A DNA stretch of 64,000 bases from an uncultured Lentisphaerota bacterium (GTDB lineage Bacteria > Verrucomicrobiota > Kiritimatiellia > CAIQIC01), in NCBI GenBank assembly GCA_903912445.1, contig CAIWHP010000094.1:62001-126000 (forward strand), read 5' to 3'. The notes under the pieces were generated by a model, which was given only the letters and a program-made list of their open reading frames with translations, ran no database searches and had not been told where the DNA came from. Position numbers and translations under genes: made by a program. Positions within the stretch are counted from its first letter, which is position 1. Every line of letters begins with the position of its first letter. Of this stretch, positions 1 to 9,411 are shown in pieces.

Positions 1-1
1 G

Positions 2-514
2 TTGACGGCCCTCCGCAAGGGCAAGGAGGAGGTCCTCAAGGTGACCCTCGGCGAAACCGACGCCCGCAAGCTCGCCCAGCCGCTGCGCGGTTTTGGCGGA
101 GGCGGCATGTACGGCCCGGGTATGCCCCCCGGTGCGGATCCGAACCGCATGCTGCAGCAATGGCACCGCCAGTGGCAGAACCAGAACGGCGACGCCAACC
201 TGACACCGCAGTCGCCGCGCCGGGACCGCGGGCCCCAGGCCGAAACGCACGCAGAGTCCCACAGCTCCAGCGTCATCACCGAATCGCGCGACGGGCTGAC
301 CGTGACGATCACCGAGCGCGACGGACAAAAGACCGTACGCGCCGAGGAAAAGGGCAAGGTGCTCGTGAACGAAAAGCCGATCAATACCGAGGCGCAGCTC
401 AAGGCGCTCCCGGAGAAGATCCGCGACCGGATCGCCGAAATGCAGAAGAGCATCAAGGTGGACACCTCCACCGAGACACGGACCACCGGCGGCCGGCACA
501 CAACCGAATTATAA
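2..514 (+). CDS. C-terminal part of a PDZ-domain protein, probably an HtrA/S1C-type protease or its relative (5' end outside window)
   Basis: The frame is open to the left edge, so the start is missing; 170 residues are visible. The first residues (ALRKGKEEVLKVTLGE) have the typical look of the last strand of a PDZ domain in HtrA/DegQ-like proteases, where a basic R-x-G-K segment precedes a VTLGE ending. The rest is low-complexity: Gly/Met/Pro-rich, then Gln/Asn/Arg/Ser-rich, ending in a charged segment (residues about 95-155) with no recognised domain. The HtrA-like protein at 30552 also carries several PDZ domains, so this may be another member of the same exported protease group. No catalytic residues are visible, so protease activity cannot be claimed. 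Confidence 0.6.
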   Translation: MTALRKGKEEVLKVTLGETDARKLAQPLRGFGGGGMYGPGMPPGADPNRMLQQWHRQWQNQNGDANLTPQSPRRDRGPQAETHAESHSSSVITESRDGLTVTITERDGQKTVRAEEKGKVLVNEKPINTEAQLKALPEKIRDRIAEMQKSIKVDTSTETRTTGGRHTTEL

Positions 515-526
515 CGTGACAACCTT

Positions 527-613
527 GGCGGCCCGACGCGCTTTTTCGCCCCCACACTCCTCACACCCGGGAGTTTAGCGGAAAGTACCCCAGCGCGTCG
601 GGCCGCCCCCTTT
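527..613. terminator. Long perfect inverted repeat after the PDZ gene, possible terminator or repeat element
   Basis: A perfect 16-bp inverted repeat, left arm 527-542 (GGCGGCCCGACGCGCT), right arm 591-606, is separated by a 48-nt loop and followed by CCCTTTT (607-613). The trailing T-run fits a plus-strand terminator for the gene ending at 514, but the long loop is unusual for an intrinsic terminator and fits a repeat element equally well. From 614 to 806 I see nothing else that can be supported. Confidence 0.5.
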
Positions 614-806
614 TGACCCGGACCTGCCGGCGCCTCGCAGCACCACACGCAACCCTACCGCGCCAAAACGGGCGGGGCTATCGCACAAGGTGTGGTTGCC
701 GACAATGTGCCTCACGGACGCGCGGCCCGCGCGCGTACCGTGGAGGCAATGGTTGGGTAATGTCCTATTTTGCTGTTTTGAGGGATGATCTCTTCAATTC
801 CGCAGC

Positions 807-1799
807 CTATCCAGTTGCCTGTTCCAGCGCTGGAGATGCTGGCTTGGCCACCTCCACCCGAATGCGTAGAAATAAAAGAAAGAGCACCGTAGCCCCTGCA
901 GCAATACCGCGCTGGGTGATCTTTTTCGCCTCGATCTCTGTGGCCAGAGTGTAGAGCAAGAAGAACATCAGCCAACCCAGCACCATGGACAGGCGGTGCC
1001 GGTCGCCAAAGGAATGGCCGCTGGTTAGAAAGGCCAATATGAGAAATTCAATTAGGATAACGACAATCATCATTCCCAGAAGTGCTGAAAGGGGCGGAGG
1101 GGTTGCGCCGTCGGGGATGGCGCTGCCTCCGATCATTACCAGGGCCATGGCCAACGTGCAGACGAGCAACAGCCAGAACGGGCGCCAGGCTCTCCTGTGC
1201 TGCGATGAGAAAACACGCGCGGGCATCGCAAGTCCCAGGGCAATGAAAAGCCCGGTCAAAAGAACAGCCGAAACTACTACTGGGACTGATGGAACATAAT
1301 TGGCCATAAGACCTAACACAAAGGGCCAGACCAGCATGACTAGGACGCAGATCCAAAGGACCGGGGTACCCATCCAGGATTCGCGGCGCTGTTTTTGAAA
1401 GAGCATTTCAGTGAGAAACACCGGCGCCACGATTGCAAGCAAGGCATGAAAATGGGTCACCCCGATAGTGTTGGCCCAGTTCCACCCCAAGACCCGCTGG
1501 TAGGCTATCGCTTGCGGTGAGACAATACCTGGTTCGGGATTTACGAAAACGCGGGTGATGATAGCTTCGAAAAAGATCCCGAAGGCCAGCCCGAACATGA
1601 AAAGGCCGGGCCACCCTTTTCTGTTTCTAACCATAAGTTCACGGGCGATCAGGGCTCCGCAGCCGTATGGCGGCAGGGTAATGAGAAGCCTAAAGGGTTC
1701 GAAGAACTGCTCTGCCGTGAGAAAGCCCGAAACGACCTCTCCGATCCAGGGTGACAGGAAAAACAGAATCAACACCGGTAACAGATGTGACCTTTTCAC
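807..1799 (-). CDS. Multi-pass integral membrane protein, unrecognised
   Basis: 330 residues with roughly eight to ten hydrophobic segments spread over the whole length (for example residues 5-25, 33-50, 65-85, 110-130, 150-200, 210-230, 245-300). I do not recognise the family and see no catalytic motif. The start is GTG at 1797-1799 with a GGAG Shine-Dalgarno sequence about 7 nt upstream. It lies 44 bp downstream of the YceK-like lipoprotein gene on the same strand, so the two probably form one transcript. A membrane or transport role is all that can be inferred. Confidence 0.75.
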   Translation of the reverse strand: MKRSHLLPVLILFFLSPWIGEVVSGFLTAEQFFEPFRLLITLPPYGCGALIARELMVRNRKGWPGLFMFGLAFGIFFEAIITRVFVNPEPGIVSPQAIAYQRVLGWNWANTIGVTHFHALLAIVAPVFLTEMLFQKQRRESWMGTPVLWICVLVMLVWPFVLGLMANYVPSVPVVVSAVLLTGLFIALGLAMPARVFSSQHRRAWRPFWLLLVCTLAMALVMIGGSAIPDGATPPPLSALLGMMIVVILIEFLILAFLTSGHSFGDRHRLSMVLGWLMFFLLYTLATEIEAKKITQRGIAAGATVLFLLFLRIRVEVAKPASPALEQATG

Positions 1800-1843
1800 C
1801 AGGATTCTCCGCTCATCTCGTCATATTCCCTCAACGCCCAACG

Positions 1844-2230
1844 TCAGCCTTGAGGCGATGAGGAAGCCGCGCCCGGCGCGGGTTCCGAAGTCGCCTCCGA
1901 GGCTTTGTTCGCCTCGGTGTTGTCCTTCTTCTCTGTCTGCCGTCTCGTCTTTCGGCTCAGCCAAAGGTCATAGGGCAGGCAAATCGTGTCTGTGACACAG
2001 GAGATGGGAACATCTATGCCGTAACCGGCACAGAAGAGCGTTGCCATGAACACACCGCTACCCCGCTCGCTCCAAACGTACCCGCACATGTTCACGTCAT
2101 TCTTGACTGCCGGATATATGCTCTCCCTCAGATGGGGGCGTGAGTGGGTTATCCGGCACTGCACGGTTGAGCATCCGCTTCCGCCAAGAATCGTTGCCAT
2201 CAAGCCCAAGCCTATCATCATCTTCTTCAT
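1844..2230 (-). CDS. YceK/YidQ-like small lipoprotein
   Basis: 128 residues. The N-terminus MKKMMIGLGLMATILGGSGC is a lipoprotein signal with the lipobox Cys at position 20. The segment GIDVPISCVTDTICLPYD matches the pattern typical of the YceK/YidQ family (DUF1375), where a glycine-rich tract leads to a D-T-x-x-L-P-x-D motif. Function is unknown in the family; the protein is expected to be membrane-anchored. The C-terminal tail (about residue 95 on) is polar, charged and Ala/Ser/Pro-rich, probably disordered. It is the first gene of a two-gene minus-strand unit with the membrane protein at 807. Confidence 0.75.
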   Translation of the reverse strand: MKKMMIGLGLMATILGGSGCSTVQCRITHSRPHLRESIYPAVKNDVNMCGYVWSERGSGVFMATLFCAGYGIDVPISCVTDTICLPYDLWLSRKTRRQTEKKDNTEANKASEATSEPAPGAASSSPQG

Positions 2231-2657
2231 AGTCTCATCAGGCGAACAGTTTTATTGAACGAACAAAAAATTGTCTTTATACCGTTTTTGTTTTTCGTCA
2301 CGTCGGCACGATAGGAAGGCCGCACAGGCTTGACAAGTGAAAAACTAATTGCTTTGGAAGCAATTAGGCGGACAGGCGGAGTTCCGCTTGCGGACGAAGT
2401 TGTCTTTATGCAGAGCCGCAACAGACTGCTAAAGACAATTTGTATAACGACAACTTCGGAGACCCGGCGTGAACGCTGTGGTCGTGAACTTCTTGGGCTG
2501 GGAACAGGCCCTGCGGGATACCGTCCCGGCGGCTCTTCAGGCGGACAGCGCGAGGCGCCTGCCAAATTTCTGTATTGGCTGCGAGAGCAAGGGAAGTCCG
2601 CCCATGTGGCGGCGTTCAGGGAGCAGCTTGCCTCGGGCCTGGCTCTCGCCTTTGCGG
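2231..2657. other. Intergenic stretch with several dyads beside a recombinase remnant
   Basis: No gene is supported here. There is an interrupted palindrome at about 2345-2367 (CTAATTGCTTT/GGAAGCAATTAG). The decamer TTGTCTTTAT is directly repeated at 2271 and 2400; the second copy forms an inverted repeat with 2426-2438 (TTGTCTTTATGCAG against CTGCTAAAGACAA). The composition is more AT-rich than the neighbours. Together with the recombinase fragment that follows, this looks like debris of an integrated element; the dyads could be old attachment or recombination sites, which is inference. Confidence 0.35.
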
Positions 2658-2741
2658 GAGCAAGGCACCGGCATCCGCGACTTGCAGGACCTGCTCGGCC
2701 ATGCGGATCTTTCCACCACCCAAATCTATCTGCGTCCATGC
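2658..2741 (+). pseudogene. C-terminal remnant of a tyrosine recombinase (integrase/XerC-XerD type)
   Basis: In the frame through 2664-2738 the translation reads GTGIRDLQDLLGHADLSTTQ followed by IYLRP. This is the C-terminal signature of tyrosine recombinases: the LGH box, then TTQIY with the nucleophilic Tyr. Upstream residues in this frame do not resemble a recombinase (catalytic Arg and Lys boxes absent), and the frame continues rightwards without a normal end, antisense to the next gene. It is therefore a truncated fragment, joined within a few bases to the stop codon of the gene at 2743. Only the tail of the enzyme survives. Confidence 0.75.
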
Positions 2742-2742
2742 C

Positions 2743-3519
2743 CTAGGGTTCGTCGAGGCCTGGGCGGAGGTAGGCGCGGGCTTTTGGAAAGGTGTTCTCG
2801 ACGGCGCGGCGCAGTTTTTCGAGGTGGATCAGCAGCGGCAGCGTTGCCGCCTCGCGCTCGGGGAAGTGCGCCAGCAGCTGGCTCCAGGCCCCCAGCGAGC
2901 GGTCCATCGCAATCAGCGCAATCTTGGCGGAGCCGGCGGCGTCGCCGAATTCATCGCCATCGAGCCGGCCGCCGAGTGCGCGGCCAATTTTCGGATAGAG
3001 AAAATACTGATAGAAGCGGATGACTTCGACGGCGGCGCACAGGTCGTCACCTTCCTGGCGCGGCGCGCGGCCGGGCAGCCGCAATTCGACGGCCTGCTCC
3101 AGCTCCTTGGCCACGGCCCGCCAGGCGGCGGCGCCCGTGCTGAACCAGGCGTCCACCATGCCGATGTAGTCGTGCGCCGCCCGGCAACAGGGATGCTTTT
3201 TGACGCGCACGCGGTCCAGGCGCTGCTGGGCCGCGGCGGCGGCAAGATCTTCCTCGGTGAGCGTGATGCCTTCGCGTTTCAGATACTCGTCGATCATCTC
3301 GCGGGCCAAGGCGAAGGCAGCGCCGATACGCTGCCAGAAGGCGGCGTTGTTCACATCGTGCGCTTCCGGCGGCAGTTGGCCGGCCTCCGCTTGCTCCATC
3401 TGGAAAGTCAGGCAGCGGGTGCCGTGGGTGCAGCGCTCGCACCAGCGGTCGCAATAATTGTAGATGCCCGGCACCAAAGCCGGGTTATCAACCATGGTTT
3501 CCAGACTGCGTTTGTTCAT
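2743..3519 (-). CDS. Conserved hypothetical protein with N-terminal Cys cluster
   Basis: 258 residues. Near the N-terminus is a Cys-rich motif, C23-x3-C27-x2-C30-x5-C36 (YCDRWCERCTHGTRC), likely to bind a metal or Fe-S cluster; a CC pair follows near residue 112. I recall proteins with a similar CDRWCERC opening as conserved but uncharacterised in several environmental phyla. The rest is predicted helical and soluble. The start has a strong SD (GGAGGAAC, 5-6 nt spacing). It is the last gene of a minus-strand series beginning with the M24 peptidase, 63 bp after the Spy-like gene. No function is proposed. Confidence 0.75.
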   Translation of the reverse strand: MNKRSLETMVDNPALVPGIYNYCDRWCERCTHGTRCLTFQMEQAEAGQLPPEAHDVNNAAFWQRIGAAFALAREMIDEYLKREGITLTEEDLAAAAAQQRLDRVRVKKHPCCRAAHDYIGMVDAWFSTGAAAWRAVAKELEQAVELRLPGRAPRQEGDDLCAAVEVIRFYQYFLYPKIGRALGGRLDGDEFGDAAGSAKIALIAMDRSLGAWSQLLAHFPEREAATLPLLIHLEKLRRAVENTFPKARAYLRPGLDEP

Positions 3520-3582
3520 CGGTTGTTCCTCCGGCCTGCGGCTGCACCCGGCTGGCGCTGCCGAGGAGCTGCGCCGGTCGCG

Positions 3583-4155
3583 TCAGTCCTTGGCGGGCAG
3601 CTGCACCTTCTGTATCGGGAAGATTTCTGCGCTCATGGTTTGCGGCGCAGCATCCGCGAGGCCGTGTTGGTGCCGGAAGATGGTCTGCTGGACTTTTTCG
3701 AAGACCTCTTTGCCGAACTGCTGGCGCAGCTCGATCCAAAATTGCAGGCGCCCGCGCTGTAGGGCGGAATCGGCAATGATGGCGCGGTCCGACACCCGCT
3801 GGATTTCAACCTCGTCGGGCTTTTCGGCACTCATCACCTTTTCCAGCTCCGCGCGGGCCTGCTGGGCCACCTCACGCTCCTTGGGCATCATGGTTTGAAA
3901 CTTCTGGACGAGCTTGTGCAGCTGCTGGAGCTGGTCCGCCGTCAGCCCGAATTGATGATGGGCTTTGCCGATGACCATGACAATGTTCGGATCGAAGTCG
4001 AGGTAGAGGCTGTGCGCGGCGGGCTTCGCCGGCTTGAGGACCACCCGGTCGGTGTGCTTGGGCCGCTCCGCCTTGTCGGGCTTGGCCTGGACACCCACCG
4101 CCACGGCGGCGCAGGCGAAAGCGACGCAACCGGCCCGCAGGATACGCTGGTTCAT
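3583..4155 (-). CDS. Exported Spy/CpxP-like (LTxxQ-type) helical protein
   Basis: 190 residues with a Sec signal peptide (cleavage near VQA-KP, residue about 25). The mature part is almost entirely helical and charged. It holds the LTADQLQQL segment resembling the LTxxQ motif of periplasmic heavy-metal-sensor/Spy/CpxP-like proteins, followed by long amphipathic helices (residues about 70-160). Such proteins act as periplasmic chaperones or metal/envelope-stress sensors; which applies here is unknown. It lies 46 bp downstream of the alpha/beta hydrolase gene, with SD GGGGAA. Confidence 0.6.
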   Translation of the reverse strand: MNQRILRAGCVAFACAAVAVGVQAKPDKAERPKHTDRVVLKPAKPAAHSLYLDFDPNIVMVIGKAHHQFGLTADQLQQLHKLVQKFQTMMPKEREVAQQARAELEKVMSAEKPDEVEIQRVSDRAIIADSALQRGRLQFWIELRQQFGKEVFEKVQQTIFRHQHGLADAAPQTMSAEIFPIQKVQLPAKD

Positions 4156-4201
4156 TTTTTCCCCAATACTGGCTGCCCCAACAACGCGGCGCGGGCGCGG
4201 T

Positions 4202-5038
4202 TTATTTTGCCGCGGGCCCGAGCGTCTGCGCCAGCAGTTCGTGCAGGGCGCGCTCGTACTCGGGCGTCCAGAGGCCGTCGTTGTGGCCGCCGGTGAGCGC
4301 GACGAATTGCTTGGGCGGCGCGGCGGCGGCGAAGAGGCGGCGGCCCATCTCGAACGGCACCACCTCGTCGTCGGGGCTGTGCGCGATGAGCTTGGGGATG
4401 GTCAGCTGCGTCACATGGGCGAGGGTGTCGAACCGCGTCATGATGAGCCGGTGCAGCGGCAGGCCGGGGTAGAGTTGGCGCGCCATGTCCGGGACCGAAG
4501 TGAAAGCGCTTTCCAGGATCAGGCCGCGGACCTTTTTTTCGAGCGCGAGCTGCGCGGCCACGGCGCCGCCGAGCGACTGGCCGTGAAGCAGGATCGGCGG
4601 GCGCTCCGCATCGCCATATTGGGCGCGGACGAATTCGTAGGCGGCGCGCGCGTCGCGGGCGAGGCCGCGCTCGGAGGGCCGGCCGCAGCTTTTGCCGTAG
4701 CCGCGGTAGTCGAACAGGAAGACGTTGACGCCGAGCTGGTGCAGGCGCGCCGCCAGCTCGACGCGGTGGCCGAGGTTGCCCGCATTCCCGTGACAATGGA
4801 GCAGCGTGCCCCGCGCCTGGGCGTGCGGCACCCACCAGCCGTTGAGCTTGACGCCGTCCTCGGCGATGAAGGTGATGTCCTCGAACTTGAGGCCCAGCAG
4901 GTCGGGCGTCGCCTCGACCTCGGCGCGCGGAAAATAGATCATCTTCCATTCGAGAAAGCGGAGCGCGCCATACAGCAGCAGGAGCCCGCCGCACAGCTGC
5001 AGCGCGCGCACGGCCAGGGGTGGCAGGGAAAAGGCCAT
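4202..5038 (-). CDS. Membrane-anchored alpha/beta hydrolase (BEM46/ABHD13-like)
   Basis: 278 residues. One N-terminal hydrophobic helix (about 8-26) anchors the protein. The nucleophile elbow GQSLGG (residues about 153-158), the acid in HSPDDEVVP and the His in GGHND form the expected Ser-Asp-His triad; an HGNAGN oxyanion-hole segment is also present. This architecture matches the BEM46-like serine hydrolases, whose substrates are mostly unknown. The start codon has SD GGGAGGTG inside the last codons of the upstream peptidase gene, and only 3 bp separate the two frames, so the two are probably translationally coupled. Confidence 0.85.
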   Translation of the reverse strand: MAFSLPPLAVRALQLCGGLLLLYGALRFLEWKMIYFPRAEVEATPDLLGLKFEDITFIAEDGVKLNGWWVPHAQARGTLLHCHGNAGNLGHRVELAARLHQLGVNVFLFDYRGYGKSCGRPSERGLARDARAAYEFVRAQYGDAERPPILLHGQSLGGAVAAQLALEKKVRGLILESAFTSVPDMARQLYPGLPLHRLIMTRFDTLAHVTQLTIPKLIAHSPDDEVVPFEMGRRLFAAAAPPKQFVALTGGHNDGLWTPEYERALHELLAQTLGPAAK

Positions 5039-5041
5039 GGC

Positions 5042-6166
5042 TCACACCTCCCACGGCACGTCGCAGGCGGCCAGCGCGCGCCAGCCGGTGGACGTGACGA
5101 CAATCGTATCCTCGAACCGGACGCCGCCGATCTCCGGAGCATAGAGCCCGGGCTCGACGGTGACAACGTGGCCGGCGCGCAGCCGGCCCTCGGCGCGCTC
5201 GGACAGCGACGGCGCCTCGTGGATGTCCAGGCCGACCCCGTGGCCCAAGCCGTGGATGAATCCGCGCGCGACGCCGTCCTTGACCTCCGTCACGAACCCG
5301 CGCCGCTTGAAATAGTCCATCACCGCCAGGCACGGCGTGCGAAACGCCACGCCCGCCCGAATGGCTTGGAGCGCGCGGCGCTGGCCGCGGTACACGGCAT
5401 CCAACATCAAGTGCAGCGCCGCGGGCGCCCGGCCCTTGACCAGCGTGCGCGTGATGTCCCCGAAGTAGCCGGTGATTTTGCACGAGGGAAAAATGTCCAG
5501 GATGATGGGCGTGCCCGCGCGGATGGGCCCGTGGCCGCACTCGTGCGGATTGGCCGACATCGGGCCGCTCGCGACGATCGAGTCCCCGGGATGGCACTGC
5601 GCGCGGACCAGTTCCACCTCGATGGCCGTGCGCAGCATTTCCGACGTCAGCTTTTTTCCGCGGCAGCGGACGAAGCCCGCGCGGTCCACCGTGCAGGAGT
5701 GCAGCAGCTGCGCGGCCATCTCGATGGACGCCGCGGCCGCGCGCTGCACGCGCGCGATCGCCACGACCTCGGCTTCCGTTTTCACTTCACGTTGCGGATA
5801 GGGCGCGGTCTTGAGCACGTTGACGCGGATGCCCTTTTGTTCCAGCCTTCGCGCCAGCGCGACGGGAAATTTCTGCGAGACGCACACGCTGCGCCGCCCG
5901 ACCAGCTGCAGCAGACCCCAGGCGCCGCCGCTCAACCGCCGCTGTTCCGCCTTGGAAATCGGCAGATCCCGGGCGAGCAACACGCGGCAAGCGCCCGCCG
6001 TGGCCAGGGCGCGGCCATATTCGAGCATGGAGACGAGCAGAATTTTCTGCGTACCGTCATCCAAAAAAAGAAAAGGGTCGGGCGCCGTAAAACCCGCCGC
6101 ATACCGGACATCGGCGTAGTCTGCCGTGGCGCCAAGGAGCAGGAGCGGGGCTGTTAATTTGTACAT
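5042..6166 (-). CDS. M24-family metallopeptidase (Xaa-Pro aminopeptidase/prolidase type)
   Basis: 374 residues from the internal ATG at 6166 (MYKLTAPLLLL); a longer frame reaching 6208 exists but adds residues unlike the family and has no better SD. An N-terminal creatinase-like domain (about 1-125) precedes the pita-bread catalytic domain. The five metal ligands are visible: Asp in ILDIFP, Asp in FGDITRT, His in HGLGHGVGLDIHE, Glu in TVEPGLY and Glu in RFEDTIVV. The enzyme would release N-terminal residues from peptides with proline at position 2 or cleave Xaa-Pro dipeptides; the exact class cannot be fixed. It is the first gene of the minus-strand operon and is divergent from dnaA. Confidence 0.88.
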   Translation of the reverse strand: MYKLTAPLLLLGATADYADVRYAAGFTAPDPFLFLDDGTQKILLVSMLEYGRALATAGACRVLLARDLPISKAEQRRLSGGAWGLLQLVGRRSVCVSQKFPVALARRLEQKGIRVNVLKTAPYPQREVKTEAEVVAIARVQRAAAASIEMAAQLLHSCTVDRAGFVRCRGKKLTSEMLRTAIEVELVRAQCHPGDSIVASGPMSANPHECGHGPIRAGTPIILDIFPSCKITGYFGDITRTLVKGRAPAALHLMLDAVYRGQRRALQAIRAGVAFRTPCLAVMDYFKRRGFVTEVKDGVARGFIHGLGHGVGLDIHEAPSLSERAEGRLRAGHVVTVEPGLYAPEIGGVRFEDTIVVTSTGWRALAACDVPWEV

Positions 6167-6571
6167 GGCTATCTTTCCGAAACCCTGTTTATGGCCATTT
6201 TTTCGCATCTTTTTGCATGTTTTGCCCCGTCAAAGGAGCTGGGTATCTATCACCGGAATCTTTACGACACACGCCCATGCGGCACAAGCATTTAACAAGC
6301 CGCTAATCCAAGCGGGCACATCTTGTGCACAAATCGAGGCCGCACACCACGGCTTGTGGTAAAGAAAATTACTTAGTTTCTCTGTAGCTTTCACCTTGTG
6401 TGGTTGCTCGCCCCAAGCTATCAATGCGCCGTTGCTTGAAGGACAGGGGTGTACTAAGCTGTTAATAACCTGTCAATAAGTGAAGTTTGACAAATTGATT
6501 TTGGTTTTTTATCGAAGACGCGTGTGCGCCTTCGAAGGGCATTTTGAGGTCGTTTTTCGAGGATTTTTGTC
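6167..6571. other. Divergent pepP-like/dnaA intergenic region with DnaA-box-like palindrome
   Basis: 405 bp between divergent genes. It contains the palindrome TTGTGCACAA at 6323-6332, a two-mismatch relative of the DnaA box TTATCCACA that recurs between dnaA and dnaN. There are also further TTGTGTGG/TTGTGGT words (6355-6405) and T-rich runs near 6500-6570. It may contribute to a bipartite origin or to dnaA autoregulation; both are inference. Confidence 0.45.
6487..6515 (+). promoter_or_regulatory. Sigma70-type promoter of dnaA
   Basis: TTGACA at 6487-6492 and TATCGA at 6510-6515 with exactly 17 nt between them, 56 nt before the GTG start of dnaA. The hexamers match the housekeeping consensus 6/6 and 3/6. 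Confidence 0.65.
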
Positions 6572-7912
<1,341 letters not shown>

Positions 7913-8174
7913 ACTGCTTCCCTGTGCCTAACCCTGCCAACTCCGCGCGCTTTTTGATGACACCCGTGCCTGTCCTGACCTTGTGCACAGCCCGCCCCGG
8001 GTTGCCGACCACCTATGCACAAAGCATCCACAGCCGGAAAGCCGCTTTGCGCACGTCGTACCATGGCCAATCAATCTTATTGCACCTATGAACAGGCCAT
8101 ATTATTATTTCTGCATTCAAAGCCATCAAGCTTAAGAATATCAGAGCCTGTGGAAAACGATCGGGAGGCCCGGC
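7913..8174. other. Candidate oriC between dnaA and dnaN
   Basis: 262 bp without a gene. DnaA-box-like 9-mers: TTGTGCACA (7981-7989), CTATGCACA (8013-8021), GCATCCACA (8024-8032) and, on the other strand, TGTGGAAAA (8149-8157; reverse TTTTCCACA, one mismatch to TTATCCACA). Between them is an AT-rich stretch (about 8071-8145) that could be the unwinding element. The dnaA-dnaN spacer is a common oriC position. The boxes are all imperfect, so the exact consensus in this lineage is uncertain. Confidence 0.6.
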
Positions 8175-9269
8175 ATGAAGCTGAAGGTTAGCAAAGAAAA
8201 AATACTGAACAGTCTGCAGAAGGTGCAGTCGGTGGTCGCCAGTCGGACCACGATTCCGATCCTGGCCAACGTGCTGATCAAGGCGGAGAAAGACCGGTTG
8301 CACTTCACGGCCACCGACCTGGATGTCAGCGTCATCGCCGGCTGCGAGGCGCAGGTCTCCAAGCCAGGCGCCACGACGCTGCCCGCGCGGCGCATCTTCA
8401 GCATCTTCAAGGAGCTCCCCGGGCCGGATATCGAGTTGGAAGTGGATGACAAGAACCAGGCTTCCATCCGCAGCGGCTCCTCGTTTTTCAAGCTGGTGGG
8501 CGCGGCCGAGGATGAGTTTCCGCCGTTGCCGAAGCTGGATGCCGCCAAGACCTATACCATCGGCCAGGGCGTGTTCCGCGAGATGGTGCGCTGCACCAGC
8601 TATGCCGCCTCGCGGGACGAGTCGCGGCCGATGCTGAACGGCGTGCTGCTGAGCTTCAAGGACGCCAAGCTGGCCGTGGTCGCCACCGATGGCCGCCGGA
8701 TGGCGCTGTTCGAGCAGGAAGTCGAGTTTCCCAAGGGGTCCGAGGGCGATCTGATCCTGCCGTTCAAGACCGTCGAGGAACTGAACTCGACCTTACAAAG
8801 CGAAGGCCAGCTCAAGATTCTGACCACGGCCAAGCAGATTGCCTTTGAATTCGATGACATCATCATCATTTCCAAGCTCGTCGAAGGCACCTTCCCGAAT
8901 TTCCGGCAGGTGATCCCCGCGCAGGCCGAAGAGCACATCGCCATCGAACGCGAAGCGTTGTTGACGGCGCTGCGCCGCGTCTCGCTGGTCTCCGGCGACA
9001 GTTCCACCTCGGCCAAGCTGGCTTTCACCAAGAACAAGCTGGAAATCACGGTCAGCGCGCCCAATGTCGGCGAAGCTTCCGAAACCATGCCGATCAAATA
9101 TGCCGGCAAGGCGATCACGATCGCCTTCAACCCGGATTTTCTCATGGATCCGCTGCGGACGCTCACCAGCGACGAGATCTCGCTGGAACTGATTGACGAT
9201 ATGAATCCGGGCGTGGTCAAGTGCAACGTCCCCTTCCTCTACGTCATCATGCCCATGCGGGTGAGTTGA
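8175..9269 (+). CDS. dnaN: DNA polymerase III beta sliding clamp
   Basis: 364 residues, the usual length for DnaN, with three successive clamp folds. Recognisable features: the N-terminal MKLKVSKEKILNSLQKVQSV, the TIPILANV segment, the LIDDMNPGVVKCN segment and the C-terminal YVIMPMRVS that ends nearly every bacterial beta clamp. The clamp tethers the replicative polymerase to DNA. SD GGGAGG lies 7-8 nt before the ATG. Unlike the common dnaA-dnaN-recF-gyrB order, the next genes are those for HMG-CoA synthase and mevalonate kinase; recF and gyrB are not in the window. Confidence 0.98.
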   Translation: MKLKVSKEKILNSLQKVQSVVASRTTIPILANVLIKAEKDRLHFTATDLDVSVIAGCEAQVSKPGATTLPARRIFSIFKELPGPDIELEVDDKNQASIRSGSSFFKLVGAAEDEFPPLPKLDAAKTYTIGQGVFREMVRCTSYAASRDESRPMLNGVLLSFKDAKLAVVATDGRRMALFEQEVEFPKGSEGDLILPFKTVEELNSTLQSEGQLKILTTAKQIAFEFDDIIIISKLVEGTFPNFRQVIPAQAEEHIAIEREALLTALRRVSLVSGDSSTSAKLAFTKNKLEITVSAPNVGEASETMPIKYAGKAITIAFNPDFLMDPLRTLTSDEISLELIDDMNPGVVKCNVPFLYVIMPMRVS

Positions 9270-9278
9270 GGCGCACCA

Positions 9279-9328
9279 TTTCCAACCCTTGGAAATGTGA
9301 AACCCCGGTTTTTCCAAGCCTTGGAAAA
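9279..9328. repeat. Tandem TTTCCAA-N3-TTGGAAA dyad pair upstream of mvaS
   Basis: First dyad 9279-9295 (spacer CCC), second 9310-9328 (spacer GCC, with extra T/A on each flank). Both are perfect. Centres are 32 bp apart, close to three helical turns. Same family as the elements at 20185, 30434, 35171, 48125, 51523 and 59981. Confidence 0.85.
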
Positions 9329-9349
9329 GGTCTGCGGGAGCTTTATGCA
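9321..9349 (+). promoter_or_regulatory. Promoter of mvaS-mvk overlapping the second dyad
   Basis: TTGGAA at 9321-9326, formed by the right arm of the second dyad, is followed after exactly 17 nt by TATGCA at 9344-9349. The implied transcription start (about 9356) lies 55 nt before the ATG of mvaS. The same geometry recurs at 35212-35240. Confidence 0.6.
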
Positions 9350-9411
9350 GGGCGGGATCGGCGGGGCACAGACCGTTCTTGGGCTGGCCTACGCGGGCCG
9401 GAGTTGATGTC

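Noticed and set aside
2330-2746. Full-length recombinase or other gene on the plus strand over the scar
   Set aside because: Only the last 25 or so residues of the 2469 frame match a recombinase; the alternative frames show no recognisable domain.
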